Below, in pieces: positions 15,181-21,952 of a DNA stretch of 64,000 nucleotides. This stretch comes from Pontivivens nitratireducens (GTDB taxonomy: Bacteria > Pseudomonadota > Alphaproteobacteria > Rhodobacterales > Rhodobacteraceae), in assembly GCF_014235845.1 (NCBI RefSeq), contig NZ_JACJUQ010000001.1:434001-498000 (forward strand). Reading direction: 5' to 3'. Under the pieces are notes generated by a model that saw only the letters and a list, made by a program, of their open reading frames with translations, did not search any database and was not told the DNA's origin. A program made the position numbers and the translations under genes. The first letter of the stretch is position 1. Each line of letters starts with the position of its first letter.

Positions 15181-17544
15181 ATGAATGCTGACGAACAGCT
15201 TGTCGTAATGCTGGAAGCCCGTGTTCGGGACTTTGAAAAGAAGATGCTCGCAGCCGAAAAGCGCGGCACCCGGACCTATCGCAACCTTGAACGTGGGTCT
15301 GGGCGCGCCACCCGTCAGATGGAGACGGACATGAACCGCGCGGCGTTGCGGACAAACACGGCGCTCACCTCGATTTCTTCGCGTGTGGGGGCCGTAGGGC
15401 AGGCGCTGGGGCGTGGTGGTCCAATGGCGGCGGGCTTTGCTGCTGTGGCTGCTGCTGCGGCTGTGGTGGACCGCACGGTGCGCTCTGTCGCCACGCTGGG
15501 GGATGAGGCACGGCGGGCCGGGGTAAGCATCCAGTCGTTTCAGGAACTCAAATTCGTTGCGGATCAGAACCGGATTCAGGTGGATCAGCTTGTTGATGGA
15601 TTGAAGGAACTGAGCCTGCGCGCGGACGAGTTCATTGTGACCGGGGCGGGACCGGGGGCAGAAGCCTTCGCACGGCTTGGTCTGAGTGCAGCCGATCTAT
15701 CGCGCGGCCTCGAAGACCCTGCGGACCTGATGTTGACCATTATCGGACGGCTTGAAGACCTGGACGACGCGGCGCGCATTCGCATTTCTGACGAGGTATT
15801 CGGGGGGTCGGCTGGTGAACGGTTCGTGGAACTTGTCGGGCGTGGTGAGTATGCCTTGCGAGAGACTGCGCAGCGGGCGCATGAAGTCGGTGCGGTTCTC
15901 GAAGATGATGTAATCCGGCGGGCGCAAGAGATCGACGCGAAGTTCTCGGAACTCAAGGCAACTGCCACGACGACATTCAAGGCGATGGTGGTGGGGATTG
16001 CCGAGTTCGGCGTTGCCGTTGCGGAGCAGAACGAAAAGCTCACAGACCTGTTCCGCACGATGGATCAGGCCGATGCGCTGCTGGGCGGGCGCATAGCTGA
16101 TGCCCTCGAAGAAGATCAGGACGCGCTGAACACCCATGCCGACACCATCCGGCAAATCATCGCGATCTACAGCACCCTGGGCGAACGCGGGGATCAACTG
16201 GCGTCCAGCCTTTATCTGCCCATTCAACAGCTTCGCGCTTATGGTGAGACGGGCGCGGCGGATGCGCTGATGAGCGTAGCCGAGCAAATGCGGCAATTGA
16301 CGACCGACGTGCGAAACGGCGAAGTCGATGCCGAAACCTTTGAGAACCGTCTATCCACTCTGAGCGAAGAAGCGCGGACGGCGTTCACCACCTTGGAAAC
16401 TATCGACGCAGTGGAGTTTGGCGGCGTCCTGTCGCAGGTGTCCGGTCTGGTGGATTGGCTTGGCACGGCGATTGCACGGGCACGGGAATTGCGCGCGTCT
16501 CTGCCCGGTTCGGATGGCGACGGCACCACGTCTGGCGATGGCCGGACTTATGGCGATCTGCCCAACGCCCCGCCGATGCCGTCCAGATTCGCCCCGCGCA
16601 CGTCCAGCGCCCCGCCGCCGCGTCCTGATAATCTGCAACCTACACCGGGTTCAGGCGGTGGCGGTGGATCGTCCGCACAAGAGCGCCTGACAGCGTACGA
16701 GCAAGCTGTGGAAAGTGTCACCCGCCGCGTCCGGCTTCTGAAGGCGGAAGCGGCGGGCCTGACGGCTGTCATGCAATCGGGGGAAGACGTCGGTGATGCC
16801 TTTGAATATGCGCGGACCCGTGCCGAACTGCTGGTCGATGCTATAGAAGACGGGCGCGACATCACGCCGGAACTGCAAGCGGAGATTGATGGCCTCGCCG
16901 CATCCTTGTCGGGGGTCTCGCAGGGCGCCGATATGGCAGCAGATGAGATGCGAGAGGTGATTGCGCTGGCCGATGAGATGGAGGACGCGGCTATCGCCGG
17001 TGCAAAGAAAATGGCAAGCCTGTTCACCGGGATCGTAACGGGCAGCCTGACGGCGGAAGAGGCTTTGGAGAAGCTGCTTTTGCAGATCCTCGAAGTCCAG
17101 ATGGAGAAATTATTAGTCAATCTTGCTGTGAGCGAGCGCGCCGCAGGTGGTGGCGTCTTTTCAACACTTGGGGGGCTGCTGGGCTTCTCGTCTGGTGGGT
17201 ACACCGGCAACGGCGGGGTTGGTGACGTCGCGGGCGTGGTTCACGGCAAGGAGTTCGTTGTGAACGCGGCGGCGACGCGCCAGCCGGGGGTGCGGTCGAT
17301 GCTGGAAGGGATCAACGCCGGCCGGATGCCTACATCGAACAGCGGCGCAGATGTAAATGTTACGGTGCCGGTTTCGCTGACCGTGCATTCCGGTGCGCGG
17401 GAGGAGCGCGTGGAGAGTTCCGGCAATGGACGTGAGATCGATCTGTATATCACCGGTGTTGTAAAGCGCGGGTTCCAGAAAGGCGATTTCCGCAAAGAGC
17501 TTGCGACCTTTGGCGTACGCAAACAAGCCGTTGGAGGGGCCTGA
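15181..17544 (+). CDS. tail tape measure protein
   Basis: A 787-residue protein. Residues 1-60 have charged helices. A hydrophobic Ala-rich patch follows near 80-105 (AAGFAAVAAAAAVVD), then long helical segments. There is a Gly/Pro/Ser linker at about 450-500, and the C-terminal GFSSGGYTGNGGVGDVAGVV with HGKEFVVNA is typical of tape measures. At roughly 0.15 nm per residue, the family rule of thumb, the tail would be about 115 nm. Its presence shows that the element specifies a tail of siphovirus type. A good Shine-Dalgarno (AGGAGG) precedes the ATG. Confidence 0.92.
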   Translation: MNADEQLVVMLEARVRDFEKKMLAAEKRGTRTYRNLERGSGRATRQMETDMNRAALRTNTALTSISSRVGAVGQALGRGGPMAAGFAAVAAAAAVVDRTVRSVATLGDEARRAGVSIQSFQELKFVADQNRIQVDQLVDGLKELSLRADEFIVTGAGPGAEAFARLGLSAADLSRGLEDPADLMLTIIGRLEDLDDAARIRISDEVFGGSAGERFVELVGRGEYALRETAQRAHEVGAVLEDDVIRRAQEIDAKFSELKATATTTFKAMVVGIAEFGVAVAEQNEKLTDLFRTMDQADALLGGRIADALEEDQDALNTHADTIRQIIAIYSTLGERGDQLASSLYLPIQQLRAYGETGAADALMSVAEQMRQLTTDVRNGEVDAETFENRLSTLSEEARTAFTTLETIDAVEFGGVLSQVSGLVDWLGTAIARARELRASLPGSDGDGTTSGDGRTYGDLPNAPPMPSRFAPRTSSAPPPRPDNLQPTPGSGGGGGSSAQERLTAYEQAVESVTRRVRLLKAEAAGLTAVMQSGEDVGDAFEYARTRAELLVDAIEDGRDITPELQAEIDGLAASLSGVSQGADMAADEMREVIALADEMEDAAIAGAKKMASLFTGIVTGSLTAEEALEKLLLQILEVQMEKLLVNLAVSERAAGGGVFSTLGGLLGFSSGGYTGNGGVGDVAGVVHGKEFVVNAAATRQPGVRSMLEGINAGRMPTSNSGADVNVTVPVSLTVHSGAREERVESSGNGREIDLYITGVVKRGFQKGDFRKELATFGVRKQAVGGA

Positions 17545-17545
17545 T

Positions 17546-17905
17546 ATGTCGATTAGCTGGCCTTCCTCACTGCCGCTCCCGTTCGAGATATCCCAGTTTT
17601 CTGAAACGGGACCGACCGCAATTCGCCGCACTCAGATGGACGCGGGACCGGCAAAGCAAAGGCGAGTCTCTACCGCGGCGCCTGAAATGTTCACGTTGAA
17701 ATTCACCGCGCGAAACCCTGCGATGCGGGCTGACTTTATCGCTTGGTACAAAGTCGCTTTGATGCACGGCGCTTTGTCGTTCGAGATGATCCACCCCACT
17801 GATGCCGTTTTGCGCACCTGGCGGTTTACGGATCGGCCTTACTCCATTCGAGGTCTGGGCCGGGGCATCTTTGTTGTCGTCTTTGACCTGGAGCTAAAGC
17901 CATGA
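17546..17905 (+). CDS. small phage tail-associated protein of unknown function
   Basis: A 119-residue protein with a preceding GGAGGGG site. It contains RRTQMDAGPAKQRRVSTAAP and a region with alternating hydrophobic residues ending in GIFVVVFDLELKP, so it is probably beta-rich. Position right after the tape measure suggests a minor or distal tail component, as for small proteins that precede the hub in other phages. I do not recognise the family with certainty. It overlaps the next gene by 4 bp. Confidence 0.6.
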   Translation: MSISWPSSLPLPFEISQFSETGPTAIRRTQMDAGPAKQRRVSTAAPEMFTLKFTARNPAMRADFIAWYKVALMHGALSFEMIHPTDAVLRTWRFTDRPYSIRGLGRGIFVVVFDLELKP

Positions 17906-18252
17906 TGACCCGCGCGTATACCCGGTTCATTGACCGCATGGCCTCTGCGATCGAGGTGACGGTGAAGACCGGCAATGCTCCCCGGTTGCCTGATGGCGGC
18001 GTCTTCTTCTGGGAGGCGTTCAGCGCCCTCTCACAGAGCCGCCAGCATGGGCCGGGGGGTTTGCAGCCGATCACATGGGCAGACCTCTCAGCGTGGCAAG
18101 CTGTATCCGGTGTGCACCTCGAAGCCCGGCACCTCGCAGTGATCCGCGCAATGGATGCGGCGTTGCTGCGAGCTGCAAGGGCTAACCAGGCCGGACCCGG
18201 CGCTATAGCGGATGCGCCCATCAGCGCAGGATTATTCGACGCGATCATGTGA
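17902..18252 (+). CDS. phage protein resembling tail assembly chaperones
   Basis: A 116-residue, mainly helical protein. The segment PITWADLSAWQAVSGVHLE followed by ARHLAVIRAMDAAL resembles the small chaperone-type proteins where 'I.y.ei.aw...' precedes 'l...e...iraMD..fl'. These usually lie upstream of the tape measure; here the gene follows it. It is the last gene of the structural operon: a strong hairpin terminator follows about 85 bp later, and no hub, fibre or lysis gene comes after it. Confidence 0.55.
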   Translation: MMTRAYTRFIDRMASAIEVTVKTGNAPRLPDGGVFFWEAFSALSQSRQHGPGGLQPITWADLSAWQAVSGVHLEARHLAVIRAMDAALLRAARANQAGPGAIADAPISAGLFDAIM

Positions 18253-18335
18253 ACAGAATAGCGGTTGCGCGCTGGCTCATGGGTACGAGCCGATCCGCAC
18301 GGTATAGACGGAGAGTCACGTTAGAACCCCGTCAC

Positions 18336-18370
18336 TGCGCGGCCCCGGAACTCCTCCGGGGCGCGGCGCA
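18336..18370 (+). terminator. Rho-independent terminator of the structural operon
   Basis: A strong hairpin, with TGCGC and GCCCCGGA pairing with TCCGGGGC and GCGCA across a 5-nt loop and one small bulge. A T run follows a few bases later (18375-18378). It lies directly after the last rightward structural gene and shows that the operon ends in a proper terminator rather than a ragged deletion scar. Confidence 0.75.
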
Positions 18371-18387
18371 GACAGTTTTGACATAAG

Positions 18388-18627
18388 CTAGCTCGAAGAA
18401 ATTGATTTCTCTACGTTGTCCTGAAGCGTTTGGTAGTAAGCCATCTGCCCTGCTTCATCGATAAGCGAATAAAAAAGAGGCGAAGCCAGGTTGATGACCT
18501 CGCATCCGTTTACCTCGACTAGATTGCCGTCACGGCCAGTTACAGTCACGCTGATTGCCCCTTTATCATAGCCGTCAGGCCCTAACTCCAACATGGTAAG
18601 AGTGTATTTTTTCCCGATCTCGATCAT
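18388..18627 (-). CDS. small element protein of unknown function (79 aa)
   Basis: An acidic 79-residue protein starting MIEIGKKYTLTMLELGPDG. It has a short beta-rich core (ISVTVTGRDGNLVEVNGCE) and a helical tail. The ribosome-binding site GAGGAG lies about 7 bp before the ATG, which supports translation. It is the last of three reverse-strand small genes between the structural operon and the structured segment, in the place where prophages carry accessory (moron) genes. I do not recognise the family. Confidence 0.6.
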   Translation of the reverse strand: MIEIGKKYTLTMLELGPDGYDKGAISVTVTGRDGNLVEVNGCEVINLASPLFYSLIDEAGQMAYYQTLQDNVEKSISSS

Positions 18628-18645
18628 TTTTAACTCCTCATTTAA

Positions 18646-18771
18646 TCAGCCTGCGGCACTACCGTAGTTACCTGAGATGAAGTCCACGCCAGCCTTTTGC
18701 AATGCTTTTGCGGCAATGCTAGCTACCGCCATTGCGCGGATCATCTTAGGCTGGTTGCTAAACATCTTCAT
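18646..18771 (-). CDS. tiny element ORF (41 aa)
   Basis: Reads MKMFSNQPKMIRAMAVASIA and continues with an alanine-rich amphipathic helix (about 10-30), then GVDFISGNYGSAAG. It begins 7 bp after the stop of the zinc-ribbon gene and ends 18 bp before the next start, so it fits exactly between them on the same strand. The ribosome-binding site is weak, so translation may depend on coupling. No known family. Confidence 0.4.
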   Translation of the reverse strand: MKMFSNQPKMIRAMAVASIAAKALQKAGVDFISGNYGSAAG

Positions 18772-18778
18772 CGGTCCG

Positions 18779-18955
18779 CTAGTCTAGGATGCCCTCGTTC
18801 TGCGAGCACTTTGTGCAGCGCGAATGCGTCCCCTGAATCGTCCAGACCCGACCCCCATCATCAATAGCCTCTTTGCCACAATCGCAACATTCGGCGTTCG
18901 GCTGGTATGCGGCCAATTTTGATGCGGACACTCTCTGCACAGAAATTCGAGGCAT
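18779..18955 (-). CDS. zinc-ribbon-like small protein (58 aa)
   Basis: Starts MPRISVQRVSASKLAAYQ. It contains two CxxC knuckles (CDCG near residue 24-27 and CTKC near 47-50) separated by about 20 residues, typical of a small zinc ribbon. The start is chosen because a GAAGGAG site lies about 10 bp upstream; an upstream in-frame ATG would add 12 residues with no better site. It heads the three-gene reverse-strand cassette. A regulatory or nucleic-acid-binding role is possible but unproven. Confidence 0.6.
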   Translation of the reverse strand: MPRISVQRVSASKLAAYQPNAECCDCGKEAIDDGGRVWTIQGTHSRCTKCSQNEGILD

Positions 18956-19031
18956 CTTAACAAACTCCTTCACGGCAAATGAATAGCACAAGCTCCCCTA
19001 AAGGGGTGGCTTGATTTAATATCTGTCATGA

Positions 19032-19292
19032 TGCTAACTCATCCGTGGGCGTAGCAACCCGGACCAGTGATAGCCGCATACCTTTGGTTAAGGTCATCCC
19101 TTTGGCGAGGGCTGTGCGGCAACGTGACGATGGCTTGGCGGTCATCCGTCTGCCGGCATCTTATGTCGGGGCGGAGACGCCATGCAAGAGCCGTAAGGCA
19201 AAAACGTCTCGCCTGTCTCACTGGCAGGTTGCTAACGCCCCGGCACCCGGACGCACCGGGCGATGGCCGTAGCAAGCCAAAAACCAGTGAGA
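19032..19292 (+). ncRNA. Candidate structured RNA / switching leader upstream of the 127-aa gene
   Basis: Perfect or near-perfect helices, by position: GCCGCATA 19073-19080 with 19113-19120, enclosing hairpins 19081-19093 (CCTT/AAGG) and 19098-19111 (CCCT/AGGG); CGTCT 19147-19151 with 19175-19179, closing a 7-bp hairpin 19153-19169; TCTCACTGG 19216-19224 with 19284-19292; TTGCTA 19229-19234 with 19270-19275; CGGC 19241-19244 with 19266-19269; CCCGG 19246-19250 with 19256-19260. The strands at 19052-19057 and 19064-19070 repeat the 19270-19275 and 19284-19290 strands, so the middle strand has two exclusive partners. The 3' helix covers a weak TGAGA Shine-Dalgarno before the next ATG. Strand and function are inferred; a DNA-level role is possible. 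Confidence 0.5.
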
Positions 19293-19298
19293 ACCAAA

Positions 19299-19682
19299 AT
19301 GACCCATCAAATGACCCGCCGCGCCTTTGCCGCATCCAGTGCCCTGGTTGCCTGCATGGGCACCCCTGCGCACTCCGAAGCCGCTGACCCAATCAATCCC
19401 ATTACCGCCTTGGCGCACGAATGGCTGGCCGAGCGCGAACGCATCAATAACGAGTCTGCTGAGGCCGATTGGTCAGACGATAAATTAGAACATGAATGCC
19501 GCCACTATGACCGGATGACGGATGAGATCGCCAAAATGCCTGCGACTGACGTGCAGACGTTGGCGCTGAAATTCATCGTTGAAATACACTTTGGGGATTT
19601 TGAACCGGGCCGAGATTTCATCATCGAGGCGTGTGGTCTGGCAGGGTTCACGCCTCTGCAAGCCGAAAGTCATGTTCGGTAG
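19299..19682 (+). CDS. element protein with Tat-like signal sequence (127 aa)
   Basis: A 127-residue protein. The N-terminus MTHQMTRRAFAASSALVACMG has a twin-arginine and a hydrophobic stretch, like a Tat signal, though the core is short. The rest is acidic and helical: DPINPITALAHEWLAERERI, a tract of charged helix, then DVQTLALKFIVEIHFGDFE. It may be exported or simply a cytoplasmic coiled protein. The start codon follows the structured segment by 7 nt, so expression may be controlled by it. I do not recognise a function. Confidence 0.6.
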   Translation: MTHQMTRRAFAASSALVACMGTPAHSEAADPINPITALAHEWLAERERINNESAEADWSDDKLEHECRHYDRMTDEIAKMPATDVQTLALKFIVEIHFGDFEPGRDFIIEACGLAGFTPLQAESHVR

Positions 19683-19710
19683 TTTAGCTTTCAAATTTAA
19701 CACCCTTAAA

Positions 19711-19757
19711 GAGTGCACCCTATTGCCGTGCTTAAATCTTTCTGGCAGAGTGCACTC
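19711..19757. promoter_or_regulatory. Two palindromic operator-like boxes
   Basis: GAGTGCACTC at 19748-19757 is a perfect 10-bp palindrome. GAGTGCACCC at 19711-19720 matches it in 8 of 10 positions; the two lie 37 bp apart (about 3.5 helical turns). They precede the small regulator-like gene that starts at 19777 and bracket an AT-richer stretch that could hold its promoter. The layout suggests autoregulation by a dimeric DNA-binding protein. Confidence 0.5.
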
Positions 19758-19776
19758 AGAAAAGGGAGACTTTATT

Positions 19777-20367
19777 ATGAAACGCAAAGCGCTGCTTGAG
19801 ATTGCTGGGTGCACGGTGAAGATGTTCGAATCATACACGGCTCGCGGCTTTCTGCCGTTCGAGATCCAAGATCGCTGGACAGATTACGATTTGAGCGATG
19901 CGGTTCGGCTGGCCGTGATGGTTGAAGCGGCAAAGGTTTGTGATGTTGCGGGGGCTTCCCAAATCGCGGGTAATTTGAACTCGGCACTCGATGGGATCGA
20001 CCCGCTGTTCGTTATGGAAGAGTCCGTCTTCGTGGCTCTTGTGAAATATGATTGGTCGGAAGCCCCTGCGGCAGATTGGAAGGGCCGCACAATCGTCGGG
20101 GGGCGTTGGGCCGATCTGAATGCCAAGGCAACCGCGTTCGTTTCCAGCTTCGACGGCAAGGGTTCGTTGCGGTCGATCTATGCCGTGAACGTTTCCGAGA
20201 TTGCATCGAAGACCTTTGAGGCCGGGCGTGAATTGGGCGTGCTGGATTTTTCCGATCTGCCGAACTGTCCCCGCGACCTGACCGGTTTCCCCGATTGGTT
20301 TGCAGAGAATGAACGTGCTCGCCGGAAGGTTATGAGCGCTGCTTCACCGTCCTACGTTTCGGACTGA
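19777..20367 (+). CDS. putative element regulator with MerR/HTH-like N-terminus
   Basis: A 196-residue protein. The first 35 residues (ALLEIAGCTVKMFESYTARGF, then LPFEIQDRWTDYDLSDAVRL) resemble the helix-turn-helix and wing of MerR-like proteins, where a short recognition helix is followed by 'G.Lp....r.Y...d...l'. The remaining 160 residues are not recognised. The start is set by GGGAGA 7 bp ahead; longer in-frame starts would run across the operator boxes. It may take the repressor role that is otherwise missing from the element. Confidence 0.55.
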   Translation: MKRKALLEIAGCTVKMFESYTARGFLPFEIQDRWTDYDLSDAVRLAVMVEAAKVCDVAGASQIAGNLNSALDGIDPLFVMEESVFVALVKYDWSEAPAADWKGRTIVGGRWADLNAKATAFVSSFDGKGSLRSIYAVNVSEIASKTFEAGRELGVLDFSDLPNCPRDLTGFPDWFAENERARRKVMSAASPSYVSD

Positions 20368-20382
20368 AAAACGAGCAAATCA

Positions 20383-20589
20383 ATGGCACCCCGTCTTACA
20401 CCTCTCTTTGCCAATGACCGCAACGCTTCCGCGTTACTGGACATGAAGCCTACGGAGTTTCGCAAGCTGGTGGATGATGGGGTGTTGCCGAAGCCAACAA
20501 AAATCGGTGGCTTCGAGAGGTGGGACGTAGAGCAACTACAATGCATCGCGCGCGGTGATGCGGTCGATGGCGGACCTATCGCATGGTGA
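20383..20589 (+). CDS. AlpA-like/excisionase-type small DNA-binding protein
   Basis: A 68-residue protein with the AlpA/HTH_17 pattern: ASALLDMKPTEFRKLVDDGV, then LPKPTKIGGFERWDVEQLQC. The winged-helix wing 'P.P..iGg..RW....l' is clear. Such proteins often act as excisionases or as activators of integrase expression in satellites and prophages. Its stop lies inside the integrase start (7-bp overlap), so the pair is cotranslated. Confidence 0.82.
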   Translation: MAPRLTPLFANDRNASALLDMKPTEFRKLVDDGVLPKPTKIGGFERWDVEQLQCIARGDAVDGGPIAW

Positions 20590-21596
20590 AGAAAAAGCTC
20601 CTGTGGCAGCATAAATCTGGCCGGTGGTATGTTCGCAAGACGATCAACGGCAAGATGACCTATTTGGGCCGGATCAAAGCCGAGGAAGGCACCGCCGAAT
20701 TTGACCAGCAATATTGGGAGATAGTGAGCGGCAAGTCTGCTGCCGCTAAGACCTCCTGGGGGGCCTTGATCGACGCCATGCGTGAGACGGACAAGTGGGA
20801 GAGCTTTTCACCCCGGTATCGCAGAGATCTTGAGCCAGTATTCGAATACTTGAGAGGCAAGATTGGTCAAGCCGATGTCGCACGTCTTACCCCTGCCGAT
20901 ATTTACGATGCGATGGACGCCAATAAGCATCGTGTCAGGTTTGCAAACTACATTCCTACTGCGGTTTCCATGCTGGCAAAGCTGGCGGTCAAGAAACGCT
21001 GGCGCAAAGATAACCCCTTTCTCAAGATGGACTTGCTCAAAGTTCCGACGGCGCGTCAGAAGCCGCACCTTCCGTGGGCAGATTGGGCCGTGGAGAAGAT
21101 GCGAGCCGAGGGGGAAGCCTTGCCGCTGTTGATCTTTGAAATCGGTGTGGGCAGCGTTCAGCGTCCTGGCGATTGGGTGGATTTCCAGTGGGGCGACTAT
21201 GACGGCGACACCCTCAAGTTGCGCCAGAACAAGACAGACAAGCCGTTGCACCTTCCATGCACTGAGACGCTCAAGGCCGCGTTGAACCGTGCCAAGGCCG
21301 ATCTGGGGTTCGCCCCGCACCCGTCGCGGCATATCCTGACGCGCGGTGATGGTTCTGCGATGGACTATCACGCGATGGCCCGCGTCATGGTGCGCGAGCG
21401 TAAGCGGCTGGGCCTGATGGCATATGACCAACATGCGCTGCGCTATCGCGGTGTGATGGAATTGGCGTGGGCGGGCTGCACTGACGACGAAATCGCCAGC
21501 TTTAGCGGACACACCTCGAAGGCAATGATTATCAAATATGCAGGGGAGGCGAGGCAAATTATGCGGGCGCGTCAAGCTGCTGCAAAGCGACGGTAG
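20583..21596 (+). CDS. int: tyrosine recombinase/integrase
   Basis: A 337-residue tyrosine recombinase. Catalytic residues visible are R194 (SVQRPGDW), a lysine near 217-220, H284-x-x-R287 (DQHALRYRG), H310 (SFSGHTSK) and the nucleophile Y319 (IIKYAGEA). The N-terminal part (about 1-60) has an Arg/Lys-rich arm-binding region with WYVRKTINGKMTYLG. It lies 90 bp from the tRNA-Cys att site, the usual place for an integrase that uses its own adjacent att. All motifs are present, so the protein looks active. Confidence 0.94.
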   Translation: MVKKKLLWQHKSGRWYVRKTINGKMTYLGRIKAEEGTAEFDQQYWEIVSGKSAAAKTSWGALIDAMRETDKWESFSPRYRRDLEPVFEYLRGKIGQADVARLTPADIYDAMDANKHRVRFANYIPTAVSMLAKLAVKKRWRKDNPFLKMDLLKVPTARQKPHLPWADWAVEKMRAEGEALPLLIFEIGVGSVQRPGDWVDFQWGDYDGDTLKLRQNKTDKPLHLPCTETLKAALNRAKADLGFAPHPSRHILTRGDGSAMDYHAMARVMVRERKRLGLMAYDQHALRYRGVMELAWAGCTDDEIASFSGHTSKAMIIKYAGEARQIMRARQAAAKRR

Positions 21597-21685
21597 TGCG
21601 TCGGACAGAACGAGACCAGAACGTGAAACTGATACCAGAGGTGATACCCCAATGAGCCGCTACATTGCTAACCCATTGATTTTGT

Positions 21686-21732
21686 TGGAGGCGAGTACCG
21701 GAATCGAACCGGTGTACACGGATTTGCAATCC
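21686..21732. repeat. att site, right copy (47-bp direct repeat)
   Basis: This is the 3' half of the intact tRNA-Cys gene, identical to 5298-5344. The repeat ends within the anticodon stem, the usual crossover region of tyrosine integrases. The adjacent GCTAACCCATTG at 21667-21678 is also shared with the left end. The sequence downstream of the tRNA here belongs to the element. Confidence 0.95.
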
Positions 21733-21759
21733 GCTGCGTCACCACTCCGCCAACTCGCC
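21686..21759 (-). tRNA. tRNA-Cys (GCA)
   Basis: A complete cloverleaf on the minus strand. The acceptor GGCGAGT pairs with ACTCGCC, the discriminator is T, and the CCA end is encoded. The anticodon loop is TTGCAAA with anticodon GCA; the T-arm is CCGG-TTCGATT-CCGG. Length is 74 nt with CCA. This is the integration target: its 3' half now comes from the element, and the displaced original 3' half lies at the far left junction. Confidence 0.95.
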
Positions 21760-21952
21760 TCAAAGCCTTGTGGTGCTGGGCTGATAGCGTGGTGCGTGGG
21801 GCTGTGCAAGTGCATTGTTACGGCTGGTGTTCCGGCGTATTGCTTGTGGTGCGTTCTCAGGAAGTCTTGAGGGTTCTTGAGCCGTTGCCCACGACGCCGC
21901 GCTGTGGCACATCGTGGAGCAGACATATGCCGCTCGCAAGGACACCCAGCTC

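Larger units (their letters stand above)
5298..21732. mobile_element. Integrated compact tailed-phage-like element in tRNA-Cys (about 16.4 kb)
   Basis: Both ends are defined by a 47-bp perfect direct repeat equal to the tRNA-Cys 3' half; the intact tRNA is at the right end next to a tyrosine integrase. Modules in order are: replication (O/P-like), head (portal, protease, capsid), tail tube, connectors, small and large terminase, tape measure and two small tail genes, a terminator, a small reverse-strand cassette, a structured segment, a regulator, an AlpA-like gene and the integrase. Not recognised: holin, endolysin, tail hub or fibres, and a classical CI repressor. All frames are open and tightly spaced. 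It could be a prophage that lost one block, a helper-dependent satellite, or a domesticated particle-maker. Confidence 0.92.

Noticed and set aside
7244-18252. Gene transfer agent (RcGTA-like) cluster
   Set aside because: The block is inside an element with integrase, excisionase-like and replication genes at a tRNA att site. RcGTA clusters have no integrase, a different gene order, and include hub and fibre genes.
19045-19272. 75-aa plus-strand frame starting with GTG within the structured segment
   Set aside because: There is no ribosome-binding site, several other frames are also open across the same bases, and the helices explain the sequence constraint better. It could be re-opened if codon-level conservation is shown.
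5298-21732. Element is a standard capsid-forming PICI
   Set aside because: It encodes a tail tube and a 787-aa tape measure, which those satellites lack. Kept only as one of several models.
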